Under the pieces are notes generated by a model, which was given only the letters and a program-made list of their open reading frames with translations, had not been told where the DNA came from and did not search any database. The position numbers and the translations under genes are program-made. Below, piece after piece: positions 18,401 to 27,245 of a stretch of 64,000 nt of DNA (position 1 is its first letter; each line of letters begins with the position of its first letter). Origin of the DNA: Blastobasis lacticolella (taxonomy: Eukaryota; Arthropoda; Insecta; Lepidoptera; Blastobasidae); the NCBI GenBank assembly GCA_905147135.1, contig LR990041.1:10725907-10789906 (forward strand), in the 5' to 3' direction.

Positions 18401-21282
18401 GGGTTTTACCATGAGTTTTACACAGTCACTCCAAAGAGTTTAAAACAGGATAGTTCCTGTTAGTACACGAAACACATGGAAAGTAGAATCTCTGGAAACA
18501 GTACAATTTGCAGCAGTTTGTAAAGTCTCAGTACTCATAAGTAAAAATTAATTAAGAATATAATGTACAACAGAGTTTTCATGTAAACAAGTTTTCCATG
18601 CATCGTGTGCTACAAAACACTGCTTTGCGCTAGAAAGCCGAAAAGTATGGAAATCTCAGGCCTAATGTCTAGCAGTGGATGGACGTCCTACGGCTGGAGA
18701 AACGTTGATGATGAAATGATACACACTTTCCATGAGGATCAATCACTAGTCATTGCACAAATATATGCCCTAGAATACTGTTATTTTGGCATGTCTGATG
18801 ATGTCATTACCAGGGTAAACGTTAACGTACATATTTCATTGCGCTTGACATTTCCTTCCTTCCTTCCTTCCAACCCATATAACTCAGGCATTTCAAAACA
18901 TACTTCAAAAATTCTATCGCTAGGTTTGATTGCTATGAAAATGCGTTCACATTTTATCAACAAATCTATAATATTCTACCATATGATTGATCCTCACTAG
19001 GCTGTCTGCTCGTGTGTCACAAGAGTGCGCACAAGATGACTTGGCTCGCGACTTGAATAGATTGAAACAAAATTTGACAAACAGCCAACACGGAGACAGT
19101 AATGGAGTTGTTGACTGTCTTACAAATTTAATTCCATTTTCAGTCGCAAAAATCTTGCGCGCACTATACGTAAAGGTAATAAAGAAACTCATCATCATCA
19201 TCATCATCATCTCGGCATTATGTCCCGGTTGCGTCCCCGCTCGGCACGCGAGGGCCTAAGCCTTAGGTAGTAAAGGAACTACTGACTCAAAACCCTTCGC
19301 AGGAGTTCAATGTACTGGACACGCAGCCGGCGGAATACCAGCCCCTCATGGCAGAAACGCTCTCTTCCAACAAAGCGGTGTTCTGGCTGGTGTGGACCTC
19401 TCTGTTCCTGGGCGTGCTCCTGGTACTTTCGCTGATGATGTGCCTCTCGCAACGCGCTGACTACGTGCGGAGGCTTAAGGCCGCCACCGCTACTGCTTAT
19501 TGTGAGTACCACCTGTCTATAGACTTTCCTGACATAATGAAAGGCGGCTTAAACAATGTTTATGAGCGGAGAAGAGCTGATACCTTGGTAACGATGATGG
19601 AAGAAACTTCTTACTCCTTTGAATAATAATCGTGGCGTGAATGTCCCGGTTGTGCTCTCGCGCACGAGGGCCCGGGCCATGATCCAGGATTTGGCAGATC
19701 AGATAATTACAGTGGAGCGACTGCCACCTGACCTCCGTGACCCTGCTACCAGGGGAACCGGACCATATTGGATCTTGGTTGATCAAGCTTCTTACTCCGC
19801 TTGACAAAAGTAGGCTTAGAGGTCAGTTACTGTTTTGAATACTTGACGTAATGTACTTATACCTCGTAATAATACTAATGTATCGATTGAATTTTAATTG
19901 GCTCCAAATAGTAGCTCAATCGCAATTTGACACGTATTTGGTATTCTGCTTCCGTTAGCAATGGCGCGGTTGAATTGTAATTGATCTGCAACCGCAGCTC
20001 AACAACAGCAGTTGGACGCGTTTATGGTATACTGCTACAATTAAATCAGCCATTAAGCTGCTGTGGCGACCCAATTACAATTCAATCGAGCCAACTCAAT
20101 TAGCGGACTTGAGGCCCAGGGTTGTTGCGCTTGGTGTAGAGTCGAGTGTGGAGCGGCAATGGGGCGCGCAGAAGGGAACTGAAGTATTTTTGCTCCCCAG
20201 TTGGCGCCACTCGAGAGTAAGTCTTGTCACTGCCAAAATAAGGATGTTTTATTGGCTTAAATCCAACTGTTAACTTTGAATGTTTAATGCTGACTAATAG
20301 CGCGATTTCGGCAACAAGATGACAAGACCTCAACACCCCAGTGGCGCCACCTAGTGGAACTTTAATGTGCGTCTGCCCCTGATAATCGCCAACGATCTAC
20401 ATAGCGCGCGCGGAAGTATTGTTAGGCCAGATTTAAACCCCTCCCTTTAGGTAAAGCTCCCATACCACGGGAACTTATTTACTACGTACCTACACTACAC
20501 TTATCATTTCGACGGCAATATAAAAAAGTCGAATCGTCAATATATTGACGTGCGTGCTTACAGCGAACTAAACTCCCTACATAAATAAATAAAAATATCT
20601 ACAAGCCGCAACAACTATGCTATCATCACTATCCCTAAATATTTTAAAACAAAGTCCCATGCCACGTCTGTCTGTTTGTTCGCAATGAACTCAAAAACTA
20701 CTGAACGGATTTTTATGCGGGTCAGCAATAGTTTGAGTGATTGATGAGGTAGGTTTAGCTGTATATTTTAATAAAATTACCCGTGCGAAGACGGGGTAGG
20801 TCGCTATTTGTCAATAAGTAAATATTGATAATATTTTCAATTGGTAAATATTGTCAATAAGCAATTATTGACAATAGAAACCAGAGACTAGCCGTCGAAT
20901 AGTGCAAGCTAATGATTGTTATTTTCATTCAGCAGCCTCCCCCACTGCCGGCGAATCGGACATGACCATCCGCAGCTCCGGCGGCCGCGTGCCCAACACC
21001 AACAAGCACAGCACCAAAGGCTCCAATCCAATATGGCTGCACGCGTACGAAAACGACTGGTACAAGTCCGACGAACAAAGTCACTCCGAGCGGGACTCCC
21101 TCGACGAAAACGCAGTAGACCAGGACCTCACAACCGAGAAGCCCTACTTCATCACGACAGCCACGTACCCCTCCATAGACTCGGACGAGACCGCCCCGCA
21201 AACCAACGAAGCCAAATACGATTTCTATCAGCAGCTCGAGCAAATGAAAAATGCCAAAAACATGGAGACGACTGAGTTATAG
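161..21282 (+). CDS. Cadherin-family adhesion receptor (cadherin-23-like), 3' portion, 15 exons
   Basis: Fifteen exons with GT-AG borders and matching phases join into one 1,127-residue frame (161-415, 1104-1288, 1809-2068, 2481-2644, 3260-3427, 4295-4452, 5646-5827, 6979-7208, 8787-8975, 10903-11183, 13395-13635, 16333-16518, 17165-17500, 19303-19501, 20933-21282). The first exon starts in phase 0 after an AG, so earlier exons lie outside the window. Calcium-linker motifs of the DxNDNxP type recur (DENDNNPKF, DENDNNPIF, DVNDNKP, DYNDHAP, DVNDNPP, weaker DVNNKPP and NVDNYRP), as do LDRE and AxDxD motifs, giving about eight cadherin repeats, the first partial. A membrane-near domain (about residues 834-945), one helix (about 971-993) and a 134-residue tail ending TTEL follow. 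Known for the family: calcium-dependent adhesion. Inferred: cadherin-23/Cad87A-type identity from the tail and membrane-near domain; the exact orthologue was not tested. Confidence 0.93.
670..918 (+). repeat. Repeat family A copy (LINE-tail-like), intron
   Basis: Begins with a (CAT)n run, then 'CCGCTGCTGGGCATAGGCC', 'TCTTTACCAGATCGTCGGTC' and 'CTGCCCCATCGGCCATCTG'. The same blocks in the same order recur at 4806, 14566, 17622, 63388 (+) and 7922, 40503 (-). The family is common in lepidopteran genomes, probably the 3' end of a non-LTR element; I cannot name it securely. Confidence 0.75.
1104..1288 (+). CDS. Cadherin exon 2 in window
   Basis: Begins GTAGGC after TTACAG and ends at the donor AAG|GTGAGG, leaving two bases of an Arg codon. 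It encodes VGTLIYRAEAHDPDD, the first strand and calcium motif of a cadherin repeat, followed by an acidic insertion and the VDGTLRVV strand. Confidence 0.88.
1809..2068 (+). CDS. Cadherin exon 3 in window
   Basis: Acceptor TTTCAG. Its first base completes the split Arg codon to give RLLDREK, the usual cadherin LDRE motif. The exon carries the linker DENDNNPKF and the next repeat's VVADDADKN calcium motif, and ends with one base of a Gly codon before GTAAGG. Confidence 0.92.
2222..2440 (-). mobile_element. LINE 3' end, family G, inverted
   Basis: Read in reverse, the segment matches the + strand copy at 57955-58325: 'CCTCTCCAGGTCGTTCATTC' mirrors the downstream copy, as do the GTGTCGGCAACGCGT and AGGCCGTAAG blocks. 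In the other copy this encodes the C-terminal end of a non-LTR element protein. It is a 5'-truncated insertion in the cadherin intron before exon 4. Confidence 0.65.
2481..2644 (+). CDS. Cadherin exon 4 in window
   Basis: Acceptor CTATACAG, donor CAG|GTAAAT. It encodes the second half of a cadherin repeat with MEPSTGELVV and the strand LTVKAVDNGVP. The usual LDRE is replaced by IDHEL. It returns to phase 0. Confidence 0.9.
3260..3427 (+). CDS. Cadherin exon 5 in window
   Basis: Acceptor CTTACAG, donor CAG|GTAAGT, 56 codons. It starts with the calcium linker VLDENDNNPIF and runs into the next repeat (VREDVEPGTTVATVLARDADS), a textbook cadherin start. Confidence 0.93.
3585..3768 (+). mobile_element. 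LINE 3' fragment, family H
   Basis: 'TTGCACTATACCATGGGGTT', 'ATGTCTACAGGTATCTCAAA' and a terminal CAATAAAAAATAAAAA stretch. A second copy with the same order is at 51565-51715. The A-rich 3' end suggests a retroposed fragment; the family is not identified. Confidence 0.55.
4295..4452 (+). CDS. Cadherin exon 6 in window
   Basis: Acceptor CTTGTAG, donor AT|GTGAGT. It encodes FLINAETGALTVSDWLDRET followed by LVVEAWDN, the second half of a cadherin repeat with an intact LDRE. It ends two bases into a Met codon. Confidence 0.92.
4806..4952 (+). repeat. Repeat family A copy, truncated
   Basis: Shares 'CCCCCAGAAATCTCCATAAAGG', 'GGTCGTCGGTCCACCTTGTG' and 'CGGTACGTGGTCGCCACTCG' blocks with the 670 copy. 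It lacks the (CAT)n start and the far end, so it is a fragment in a cadherin intron. Confidence 0.75.
5646..5827 (+). CDS. Cadherin exon 7 in window
   Basis: Acceptor CCCCCAG. The first base completes the Met codon. It holds the linker VEDVNDNKPVL and the next repeat's SATDADDNASPNGRVQF motif. The donor ATG|GTGAGG splits a Glu codon. Confidence 0.92.
5965..6700 (+). pseudogene. Broken non-LTR (Jockey-like) reverse transcriptase
   Basis: Two adjacent frames give reverse-transcriptase blocks in order: ALAVGLDMVKAFDRISHRG, VPQGSVLSPTMFLLHINDML, then the catalytic region as SYADDS (usual F/Y-A-D-D), then ISDWGRLNLVQFNPTKTQ, and after a frameshift near 6450 the SMHILGVDIS and YKAQVRPHLEY blocks. 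There is also a stop near 6158. Ends are missing on both sides, so the element is dead. It lies in a cadherin intron in the same orientation as the gene. Confidence 0.85.
6979..7208 (+). CDS. Cadherin exon 8 in window
   Basis: Acceptor CTCCATAG, donor GAG|GTGAGT. It encodes ANTGRLYAKQSLKDRFGNYT, an EARDLGMPP strand and the variant linker DYNDHAPVF, then begins the next repeat, ending VTIKVPE. The intron before it carries a broken LINE (5965-6700). Confidence 0.92.
7258..7680. mobile_element. MITE-like element, family F
   Basis: The ends are inverted copies of each other: 'GGGGGCTGACGTATTTTTGC... GCGAGTAAGATC' at the left, and the reverse complement of 'GATCTTACTCGTCAGTTGCG... GTTAGCCCTCATTACG' at the right, about 60 bases each with some change. 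A related copy is at 20155-20395. No coding capacity is seen. Target duplications were not resolved. Confidence 0.55.
7922..8022 (-). repeat. Repeat family A copy, short, inverted
   Basis: 'AAGTTCTCGAGTGGCGACCA' and 'CCGGAAGACGCAGCGTGGGT' are the reverse complement of the central part of family A. Only about 100 bases remain. Confidence 0.65.
8787..8975 (+). CDS. Cadherin exon 9 in window, GC-rich
   Basis: Acceptor ACATCGTAG; the junction reads VPE|NATIGTEVV, a regular cadherin repeat start. It continues with AIDADTGPNGAV and RFDRDK and ends CAG|GTAGGA, 63 codons in phase 0. It is far richer in GC than its surroundings. Its last 69 bases with the donor are copied several times downstream (see the 208-bp array), so this exon has decoy donors next to the true one. 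Confidence 0.92.
8907..10721 (+). repeat. 208-bp tandem array copying a cadherin exon end
   Basis: Donor-type GTAGG or GTACG sequences after TATCAG fall at 8976, 9184, 10173, 10381 and 10589. Spacing is exactly 208 bases except between 9184 and 10173, where a 781-base insertion sits. Each unit holds the last 69 bases of cadherin exon 9 (8907-8975) as near-identical copies at 9115, 10104, 10312 and 10520, plus about 139 bases of intron. The last unit (10589-10721) is shorter and worn. Each copy keeps CAG|GT, so each is a potential decoy donor, but none has an acceptor in front. Confidence 0.9.
9221..10001 (+). mobile_element. 5'-truncated LINE inserted in the tandem array
   Basis: This sequence interrupts one 208-bp unit between GAGCCAATAC and GACATTGGCG. 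It encodes the C-terminal part of a non-LTR element protein in one open frame (9253-9708): WNPHYANHSQRIEGLQRAF, FLKMTSLRNRRKLLDLTFLY, LSKPFSLPFCRTN. It then has an AT-rich 3' UTR and ends (TAAA)n. A short AATAC duplication flanks it. The insertion came after the unit existed. Confidence 0.85.
10903..11183 (+). CDS. Cadherin exon 10 in window
   Basis: Acceptor CATTCAG. It begins LRIEAYDLGLPTP and carries the diverged linker NVDNYRPRF, which lacks the second Asp of DxNDN and probably binds calcium less well. The next repeat follows (YNVTESTEDPG). It ends CATAG|GTATGT. Confidence 0.92.
11604..11806 (-). mobile_element. SINE family B copy
   Basis: 'ATCTTAGCGTTAATATCCCG', 'GATCAGGTAATTACAGTGGA' and 'GGATCATGGTTACAAATTCA' match the body of the tRNA-headed SINE seen in full at 46583, in reverse. 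The tRNA head is missing. Confidence 0.7.
12838..13216. mobile_element. Inverted-repeat element, family C
   Basis: Its two ends mirror each other: AATGAGCAGTTTTCCAATAG with GATGGCGCCCCGACAATTTT at the left, and the reverse complement of AAAATTGTAGGAGCGCC with CTACTGAAAAACTCCTCATT at the right. A second copy, interrupted by another element, is at 28712-29585. About 379 bases, no coding. It lies in the intron before cadherin exon 11. Confidence 0.65.
13395..13635 (+). CDS. Cadherin exon 11 in window
   Basis: Acceptor CACCAG; the first base completes Arg. It encodes QLDREQKPNYTLTI and the intact linker AHDVNDNPPKF, then starts the last repeat, ending FMHVK|GTGAGT. The preceding 2.2-kb intron contains an inverted-repeat element (12838-13216). 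Confidence 0.92.
14083..14148 (+). repeat. 33-bp perfect tandem duplication
   Basis: GGCTGTTCCTAGTTCATTCG... CATCGTCAC occurs twice back to back (14083-14115 and 14116-14148) without a mismatch. It is intronic, so a recent local duplication is likely. Confidence 0.9.
14482..14550 (-). mobile_element. SINE family B fragment
   Basis: 'TTCTTGGCGTTAATGTCCCG' and 'CTCTCGCGCACGAGAGCC' match the 3' portion of the SINE family in reverse. Only about 70 bases remain before family A begins at 14566. Confidence 0.6.
14566..14900 (+). repeat. Repeat family A copy, near full length
   Basis: Starts (ATC)n then 'CGCCCACTGCTGGGCTAAAG' and contains all family blocks through 'GCTATATCGGTAACCTTAGA' and the 'GATCTCCTCATTCATCCGATC' end. 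It is one of the two longest copies in the window, in a cadherin intron. Confidence 0.78.
14994..15135 (-). mobile_element. SINE family B copy, truncated
   Basis: 'AATCTTGGCGTTAATGTCCC', 'GGATTTGGCAGATCAGGTAA' and 'GAGCGACTGCCATCTGACCT' match the SINE body in reverse. The head is missing. Confidence 0.7.
15601..15834 (-). pseudogene. Open frame of unknown origin in cadherin intron
   Basis: A 78-codon reverse frame reads like protein: LTTGAVTLKRIPNDNLRG, PAIFYDLGDTYGL, ETCGVEYQIDVKLVETWEE, then SLSFQITHPST and a stop. No natural ATG lies in frame near the start. A CAG at 15813-15815 (reverse strand) just before TTTTGACTAC could act as an acceptor, or the region could follow the promoter-like block at 15811-15910. 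The CGVEY segment weakly recalls arrestin N-domains, but this is not secure. It may be a captured or decayed gene fragment. Confidence 0.35.
15811..15910 (-). promoter_or_regulatory. Heat-shock-like promoter block, reverse strand
   Basis: Reading the reverse strand: TTCCCGAA (15901-15908) and AGAACATTCCAG (15868-15879) fit heat-shock element halves (TTCnnGAA and GAAnnTTC). Then comes TATATAAAAAG (15843-15853), then about 30 bases later TTCAGT (15815-15820), an arthropod initiator. Order and spacing match a core promoter. Function is inferred; no full gene follows. Confidence 0.5.
16182..16262 (-). mobile_element. SINE family B fragment with (ATC)n tail
   Basis: A (CAT)n run, 'CATCTTAGCGTTAAATCCAG', then 'GGGCCCGGGATCCGCC'. 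This is the 3' end of the SINE with its trinucleotide tail. Confidence 0.6.
16333..16518 (+). CDS. Cadherin exon 12 in window
   Basis: Acceptor TCACCAG, donor AAG|GTAAGT, 62 codons. It encodes the last cadherin repeat: ATDLDEGENARISYYL, then VDENTGAVSLN. The LDRE position reads FDPQK, a common loss in terminal repeats. Confidence 0.92.
17165..17500 (+). CDS. Cadherin exon 13: membrane-near domain
   Basis: Acceptor ACGGCAG, donor AAG|GTAATT, 112 codons. It closes the last repeat (NDTGGLSDEAHVFIYLL) and encodes a domain without calcium motifs, including VRFVLRAHPSEVRDKI, VHENKDGSVD and LKIVDKNIEQLDGLF. This arrangement resembles the membrane-adjacent region of cadherin-23/Pcdh15-type insect cadherins (recalled, not searched). 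Confidence 0.92.
17622..17945 (+). repeat. Repeat family A copy, near full length
   Basis: Contains 'GACGCCCACTGCTGGGCATA', the 'GGTCGTCGGTCCATC' and 'GTCTTCCGGTACGTGGTCGC' blocks and a tail 'GATTCGATCGCGCAACAAAA'. It lies directly behind cadherin exon 13. Confidence 0.78.
19193..19262 (-). mobile_element. SINE family B fragment with (ATC)n tail
   Basis: (CAT)n followed by CTCGGCATTATGTCCCGG and CGCGAGGGCCTAAGCC, the SINE 3' end. It lies 40 bases before cadherin exon 14. Confidence 0.6.
19303..19501 (+). CDS. Cadherin exon 14: transmembrane segment
   Basis: Acceptor CTTCGCAG, donor T|GTGAGT. After EFNVLDTQPAEYQPL it encodes a 23-residue hydrophobic helix (VFWLVWTSLFLG... MMCL, about residues 971-993) followed by basic residues RADYVRRLK, giving type I topology with the C-terminus in the cytoplasm. 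Confidence 0.93.
19625..19795 (-). mobile_element. SINE family B copy
   Basis: 'GTGAATGTCCCGGTTGTGCT', 'CCATGATCCAGGATTTGGCA' and 'GAGCGACTGCCACCTGACCT' match the SINE body closely in reverse. The head is missing. Confidence 0.72.
20155..20395. mobile_element. MITE-like element, family F, second copy
   Basis: Shares 'GAAGTATTTTTGCTCCCCAG', 'TGGCGCCACTCGAGAGTAAG' and 'AAATCCAACTGTTAACTTTG' blocks with the 7258 copy. The centre is shorter. It lies in the last cadherin intron. Confidence 0.5.
20665..20790. repeat. Helitron-like repeat fragment
   Basis: 'CTCAAAAACTACTGAACGGA' and 'ACCCGTGCGAAGACGGGGTAG' are sequence blocks typical of the abundant lepidopteran repeats also found at 43505 and 60430. 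It is short and has no clear ends. Confidence 0.45.
20933..21282 (+). CDS. Cadherin exon 15: cytoplasmic tail and stop
   Basis: The acceptor lies in CATTCAGCAG, a NAGNAG site; either AG keeps the frame. The tail is hydrophilic, with NPIWLHAYENDWY, HSERDSLDEN and a Tyr/Ser-rich end, and stops at TTEL-TAG. The last residues T-E-L match a class I PDZ ligand (S/T-x-hydrophobic). Vertebrate cadherin-23 ends ITEL and binds harmonin through it; the parallel here is inferred. Confidence 0.93.
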
Positions 21283-21416
21283 ATATGTCTACCTTATTAA
21301 TTTAATGTGCCTCTGTATATTGTTTCGTTTTTTGGATGTAGAGTTATTGTAATTAAGTCCTTTTATTTTAAGCGCAGAATGAGATTTTTTATCTGTATTT
21401 AGTTTATTCGATATTC

Positions 21417-21422
21417 AATAAA
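21417..21422 (+). terminator. Poly(A) signal of the cadherin gene
   Basis: AATAAA stands 135 bases after the cadherin stop codon. No closer canonical signal is seen in the 3' UTR, so it is the likely cleavage signal. Confidence 0.7.
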
Positions 21423-22339
21423 TGCGAGTAACTCCTGTATGATTTATACCTATCACCTACATTTCAGTCATGTGTTTAAGATGTGTTTAAAATCTTTTCT
21501 CTGAATATGTACACATAACCGAAGAACGACTTAGTTCGTCTAGGTAGGCTTCGGGGCAAGTAACGAAATAAGTAAGTACAGTACATGACGATGGCAAGAG
21601 GACCGACACTGCCATTAATAGGAAGAAATATGAATACTTCGTATTTCAGCCGTTAATGTTTGAAATTTTGGGAGCCCTGGCGGGCTGGCGCCCAAAAGTT
21701 CTCTAAACGGACACCACAGCGACGAGAGCCGATTCGTTCCTCGGGCAATTGATATCCTATATCGTAGATAAGGATTGCTGGGTTTTTGAGGCACCGCTGC
21801 CAGCTTTCTTTAAGTGGCCAACTGTATAACCTCTACTTTTTTTTTTATCGATTTAAATTATTTTAATGGTGTAGGCTAGGTAACCTTAGGAGTAGCTTAA
21901 AACTAGAAATCGAATAGAGTTGCCATGTTGGTGTCAAACTATCCAGAACGCCTTGTCGCCACCTCGACTGGTTATAACAGTAGCAGTAGCAGTAGCAGTA
22001 GTACACTACTGCTACTGCGCATTAAATGACTAATGGGTGTCAGATACTACGCAGTCTTCTTATTTTGATTTCTGTGGGTACGGTAGAGGAGATTAGGGAA
22101 GGGTAAGTAAAGGAAGATCTAGAAACCTATGCGAACTAAGTCGCACCGGGCACTTAATCAAACATATATAAATATTTGACAAAATACAGCATTAGTCATA
22201 GCACAGGTTTTTCTAGGTTACCTCCTGGGTCACAGTGAATGACCGTTAGACACACCTCGATGGCATAGCTTCAAGACGATTTGCTGCTGGTTTGGTTACG
22301 TGTTGCGTATACCCCAGAGATACGTGGGATCTAGGTAGG

Positions 22340-22500
22340 TACCTAAAACAGGGAGGCCCCAAGAGGCGATGAATTAACATCGCCGAGTCGAAATGCAAGC
22401 GCCTAGGGCTTACGGCGCGAGGATGCCCAAGACCGGAAATGGAGGGGAAAAAGTAGGAAAGCGGACCCTGGCAGAAGCTGGGGTTGACCACTCGATGATG
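22340..22500 (+). mobile_element. LINE (RTE-like) C-terminal tail remnant
   Basis: 'CAGGGAGGCCCCAAGAGGCG' followed by 'TACGGCGCGAGGATGCCCAA', 'AGCGGACCCTGG' and an ATGATG tail reads as the RGRPKRRW...-type ending of RTE-like reverse transcriptases. It is about 160 bases, broken by frameshifts. Confidence 0.5.
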
Positions 22501-22774
22501 CTAATAATGACGACTCCCCGGCGGCTAAGCTAAGAATGTCTAAGAAAGCAAAGGCCTAACTAAAATGCTATTATTTGACGGTACCTATTATTACCTATAT
22601 GACAACAAATGAGTGCTTCAATTAAATAAGCACACTTCCCTGTTTGCGGTCGGACGCGTAGACAAAGTACAATATACCAGCGAATTGCTCCCATAGATAC
22701 CTACTTCATGTCACTGCCGTTACCGTAATCGTAAAAAACGCGGGTGTGCTCCGGTTCTGAGGTGGCCGGTATGT

Positions 22775-22920
22775 CACTTGTCACACAGCGTGTACCGAAT
22801 GTGCCAAGTTGTACACGGGCAGACTAACGGTTTTTGAGTCTCCTAAACCTAGTATAGTTTCGCCACAAAGTGGAATTATTCTTCTACTCGATGACGTCAA
22901 TGAATGCAACGATTGACATC
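22775..22920. mobile_element. Inverted-repeat element, family I, partial
   Basis: 'TTGTACACGGGCAGACTAACG', 'CGCCACAAAGTGGAATTATT' and 'CTCGATGACGTCAATG' parallel the right half of the element at 47112-47478. The left half is not recognisable. Confidence 0.5.
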
Positions 22921-24217
22921 AGAGAAAAAATGGGGAATTACCCGATTTATTCTTGCGAACAGCATAAACTATCCGTACTTTTTTAACTATCTGCGAACCC
23001 AAGGCAATCAGCGCTCGCTCTCAGCAAGCGGATTCTCACAATAGTAACAGTTAACAATGAAAGTGGCCGTGTTAACGATGCTCAAAGGTCTGCGATTGGG
23101 CAGGGGGTCACCCTTCACCGCGCCTCCAAGTGGAACGGAGCGGAAATTTTATAATTAAAAAGCAACAGCTGTTCCTGCTAAAATACGGTTTGCCAGCCAA
23201 TGTGATGGGATAGCAGAGCAGCCTACATAACCGGTACCACTAGCAATTCCTAGTAACAGCGTCTAGGTTCCAGAACTTCGTAATAATATTATTGCAACTG
23301 TTACCTTGCTCCACTGCCCTGGTTCGGAAAGTTAGACATTGTATAATTGGGGAAGGAGTTGGAATGAAACGTAAGAAAGAATGAGCAAATAAAAATGTAC
23401 ACTGTCGACAATAAAATAAAAACGTTGTTCCTAACTGGGAATCGTATTCGAAGACTTCCATTTGACCATCAGAGTGAGTAGGAATGATATAAAACACGGA
23501 AGGAACACAAACACGTGAAATTACATACAGGCTTTTATTTAATCCGTATAATCGTAGGCTTAGATATCATTTTCTATCTACACTCGTAAGAGTAAAATAG
23601 CGTAATTCGGTACAATCTCAATAGTAAATAGGTACCTACGCCATTGGTTTTCTGCTTGGTAATCGGTACTGGTAAGTAGTTCACCGTGCGTCATGTTAGG
23701 TACCTACCTACGACATACTGAAAATAAATCACCCAATCTTTACATTCTAATGTTACAAATAACTGATAAAGTACATTGAACTTTATAAATGCAAGTTTGC
23801 TGTTTAAATTCGGACTTCTCAGATGTGCAGTGTTACAAGTTACTTCTTTAAGCCTATGAAGTTGGAAAATAGGGAATAACAACTCAGTCTGTGGTGTCTG
23901 ACTCACTTTCCCAGGTATTCGTCTAGCTAAAGGAAGAATGTATGATTTTAAATTTAGTATCTTGACCTAGAATCGTGAATGAAATCGTGTCGTTTCCCGC
24001 TCATTTACGCACCACGTGTTGTGTTAACCCGTTATCCCAGCACACGCGTCCAAAACCGAAGTATACCACTCGCAATTTACTCACGACAGCTGAAAACCTT
24101 GCCATCCTCAGAGTGCGTCTGCCCAGATGGAAGTTGTCAGTTGGTTTACAACTGCAGACACTGCAGCACAGGAAGGAGCCTAAATAAAGCTCAATGTATT
24201 ATTTACATACACAATAA

Positions 24218-24223
24218 TTTATT
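24218..24223 (-). terminator. Likely poly(A) signal of effete
   Basis: Reverse-strand AATAAA, 1.1 kb after the effete stop codon. The stretch between (24224-25324) has no other gene and is AT-rich, so it is read as the 3' UTR. Long 3' UTRs are usual for this gene. Nearer weak signals cannot be excluded. Confidence 0.45.
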
Positions 24224-25324
24224 GTTTCTTACAATTTAGTGAAGCTAAAGTACAACATGTTGTTGATTACAGTTCAAAAGCTTTAAATTTTAATCTCTCC
24301 CAGTGTTAAACCAAGTGAAGCTTCATCTCGCAGCTTTAACTGAACACACAATGTTTTGCCACTCGTGCCGTATACCAATAAATTGTTCAACATTGAATAA
24401 GTGAGGAATGAAGGACAGGCAGTGGGTAGGTTGTATGTGGAAATCATAACGCAGATATCCTTACAACCACAATATATATTAGATAAAATTATAATATAAA
24501 GATCGCCATATTGAAAAAAATCTAGATTAATTGTAACTTATTATCTTATGAGATACACTGTAATTTATACTGAAATGTTGTAGCTATTGGAGCGTTTTCA
24601 TCGTAAATATTGTGGATGAAAGAAAACTGACCACTTAATCATTGTCAGTCTGGTCTGTAGCATGCTACATTTACTAACTTAAAAAAGTTGCTTTCCTAGT
24701 AAAAAAATCAACACTCACTCGACTCCGTCAACGAGCTCATTTCGTAATACCACTTACTTATATTACTCAAAATGTTCTTAACATTTATGAGCTTTACTTA
24801 CATTTCATTGACAAAATACCTAAGTGAACCGGACAGTTGTTAGCAAGGAACGCTCCATTTCCTAAACATATGGCTATTGTACAATTTCACAATGAATTTA
24901 GATCTAGTTATAGTACAAATTCTTTAGGATTACATAAATTCAAATGATGTAAATTTAACTATGTTTAACCTCAACTAAATGTGAAGACATCTACTGACAC
25001 ATCAATGTTAACAGAAAGAAATTTTGCTCTTATAGAAAATGTTTCTTATGTTAGATAATAAAACGGAAACTATATTTGCACAATGTGTACCATGTTTACT
25101 TAGTAGCAACAACTTGCACTTGTAAGGTATCAACAGATGACAGAAATTAGGTAGTCCCTAACATGACCAACCACAAACATTTTATACAGTTTCCAGTTAA
25201 TTTAGGTCTTGATGAGGATCAGGGGAATAGATGGGATGGGGAGCAGGATAGGATTGGAGGGTGTAGGTAGAGCCCGGGCTGTGGCGATGTGTGTGTATGT
25301 GTTGCTGATGTCACCATTGACTCA

Positions 25325-27212
<1,888 letters not shown>

Positions 27213-27245
27213 TTGATTATTTTATGATGGAATAAACTGACTTTC

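Larger units (their letters stand above)
21423..24217. other. Intergenic, cadherin to effete
   Basis: No gene is supported. It holds a (GTAGCA)n microsatellite facing an inverted copy (about 21968-22015), a LINE tail at 22340-22500, and a fragment of the family I inverted-repeat element near 22775-22920. A cysteine-rich frame near 24105-24190 (CVCPDGSC, YNCRHCS) is noted but has no gene structure around it. Confidence 0.6.
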
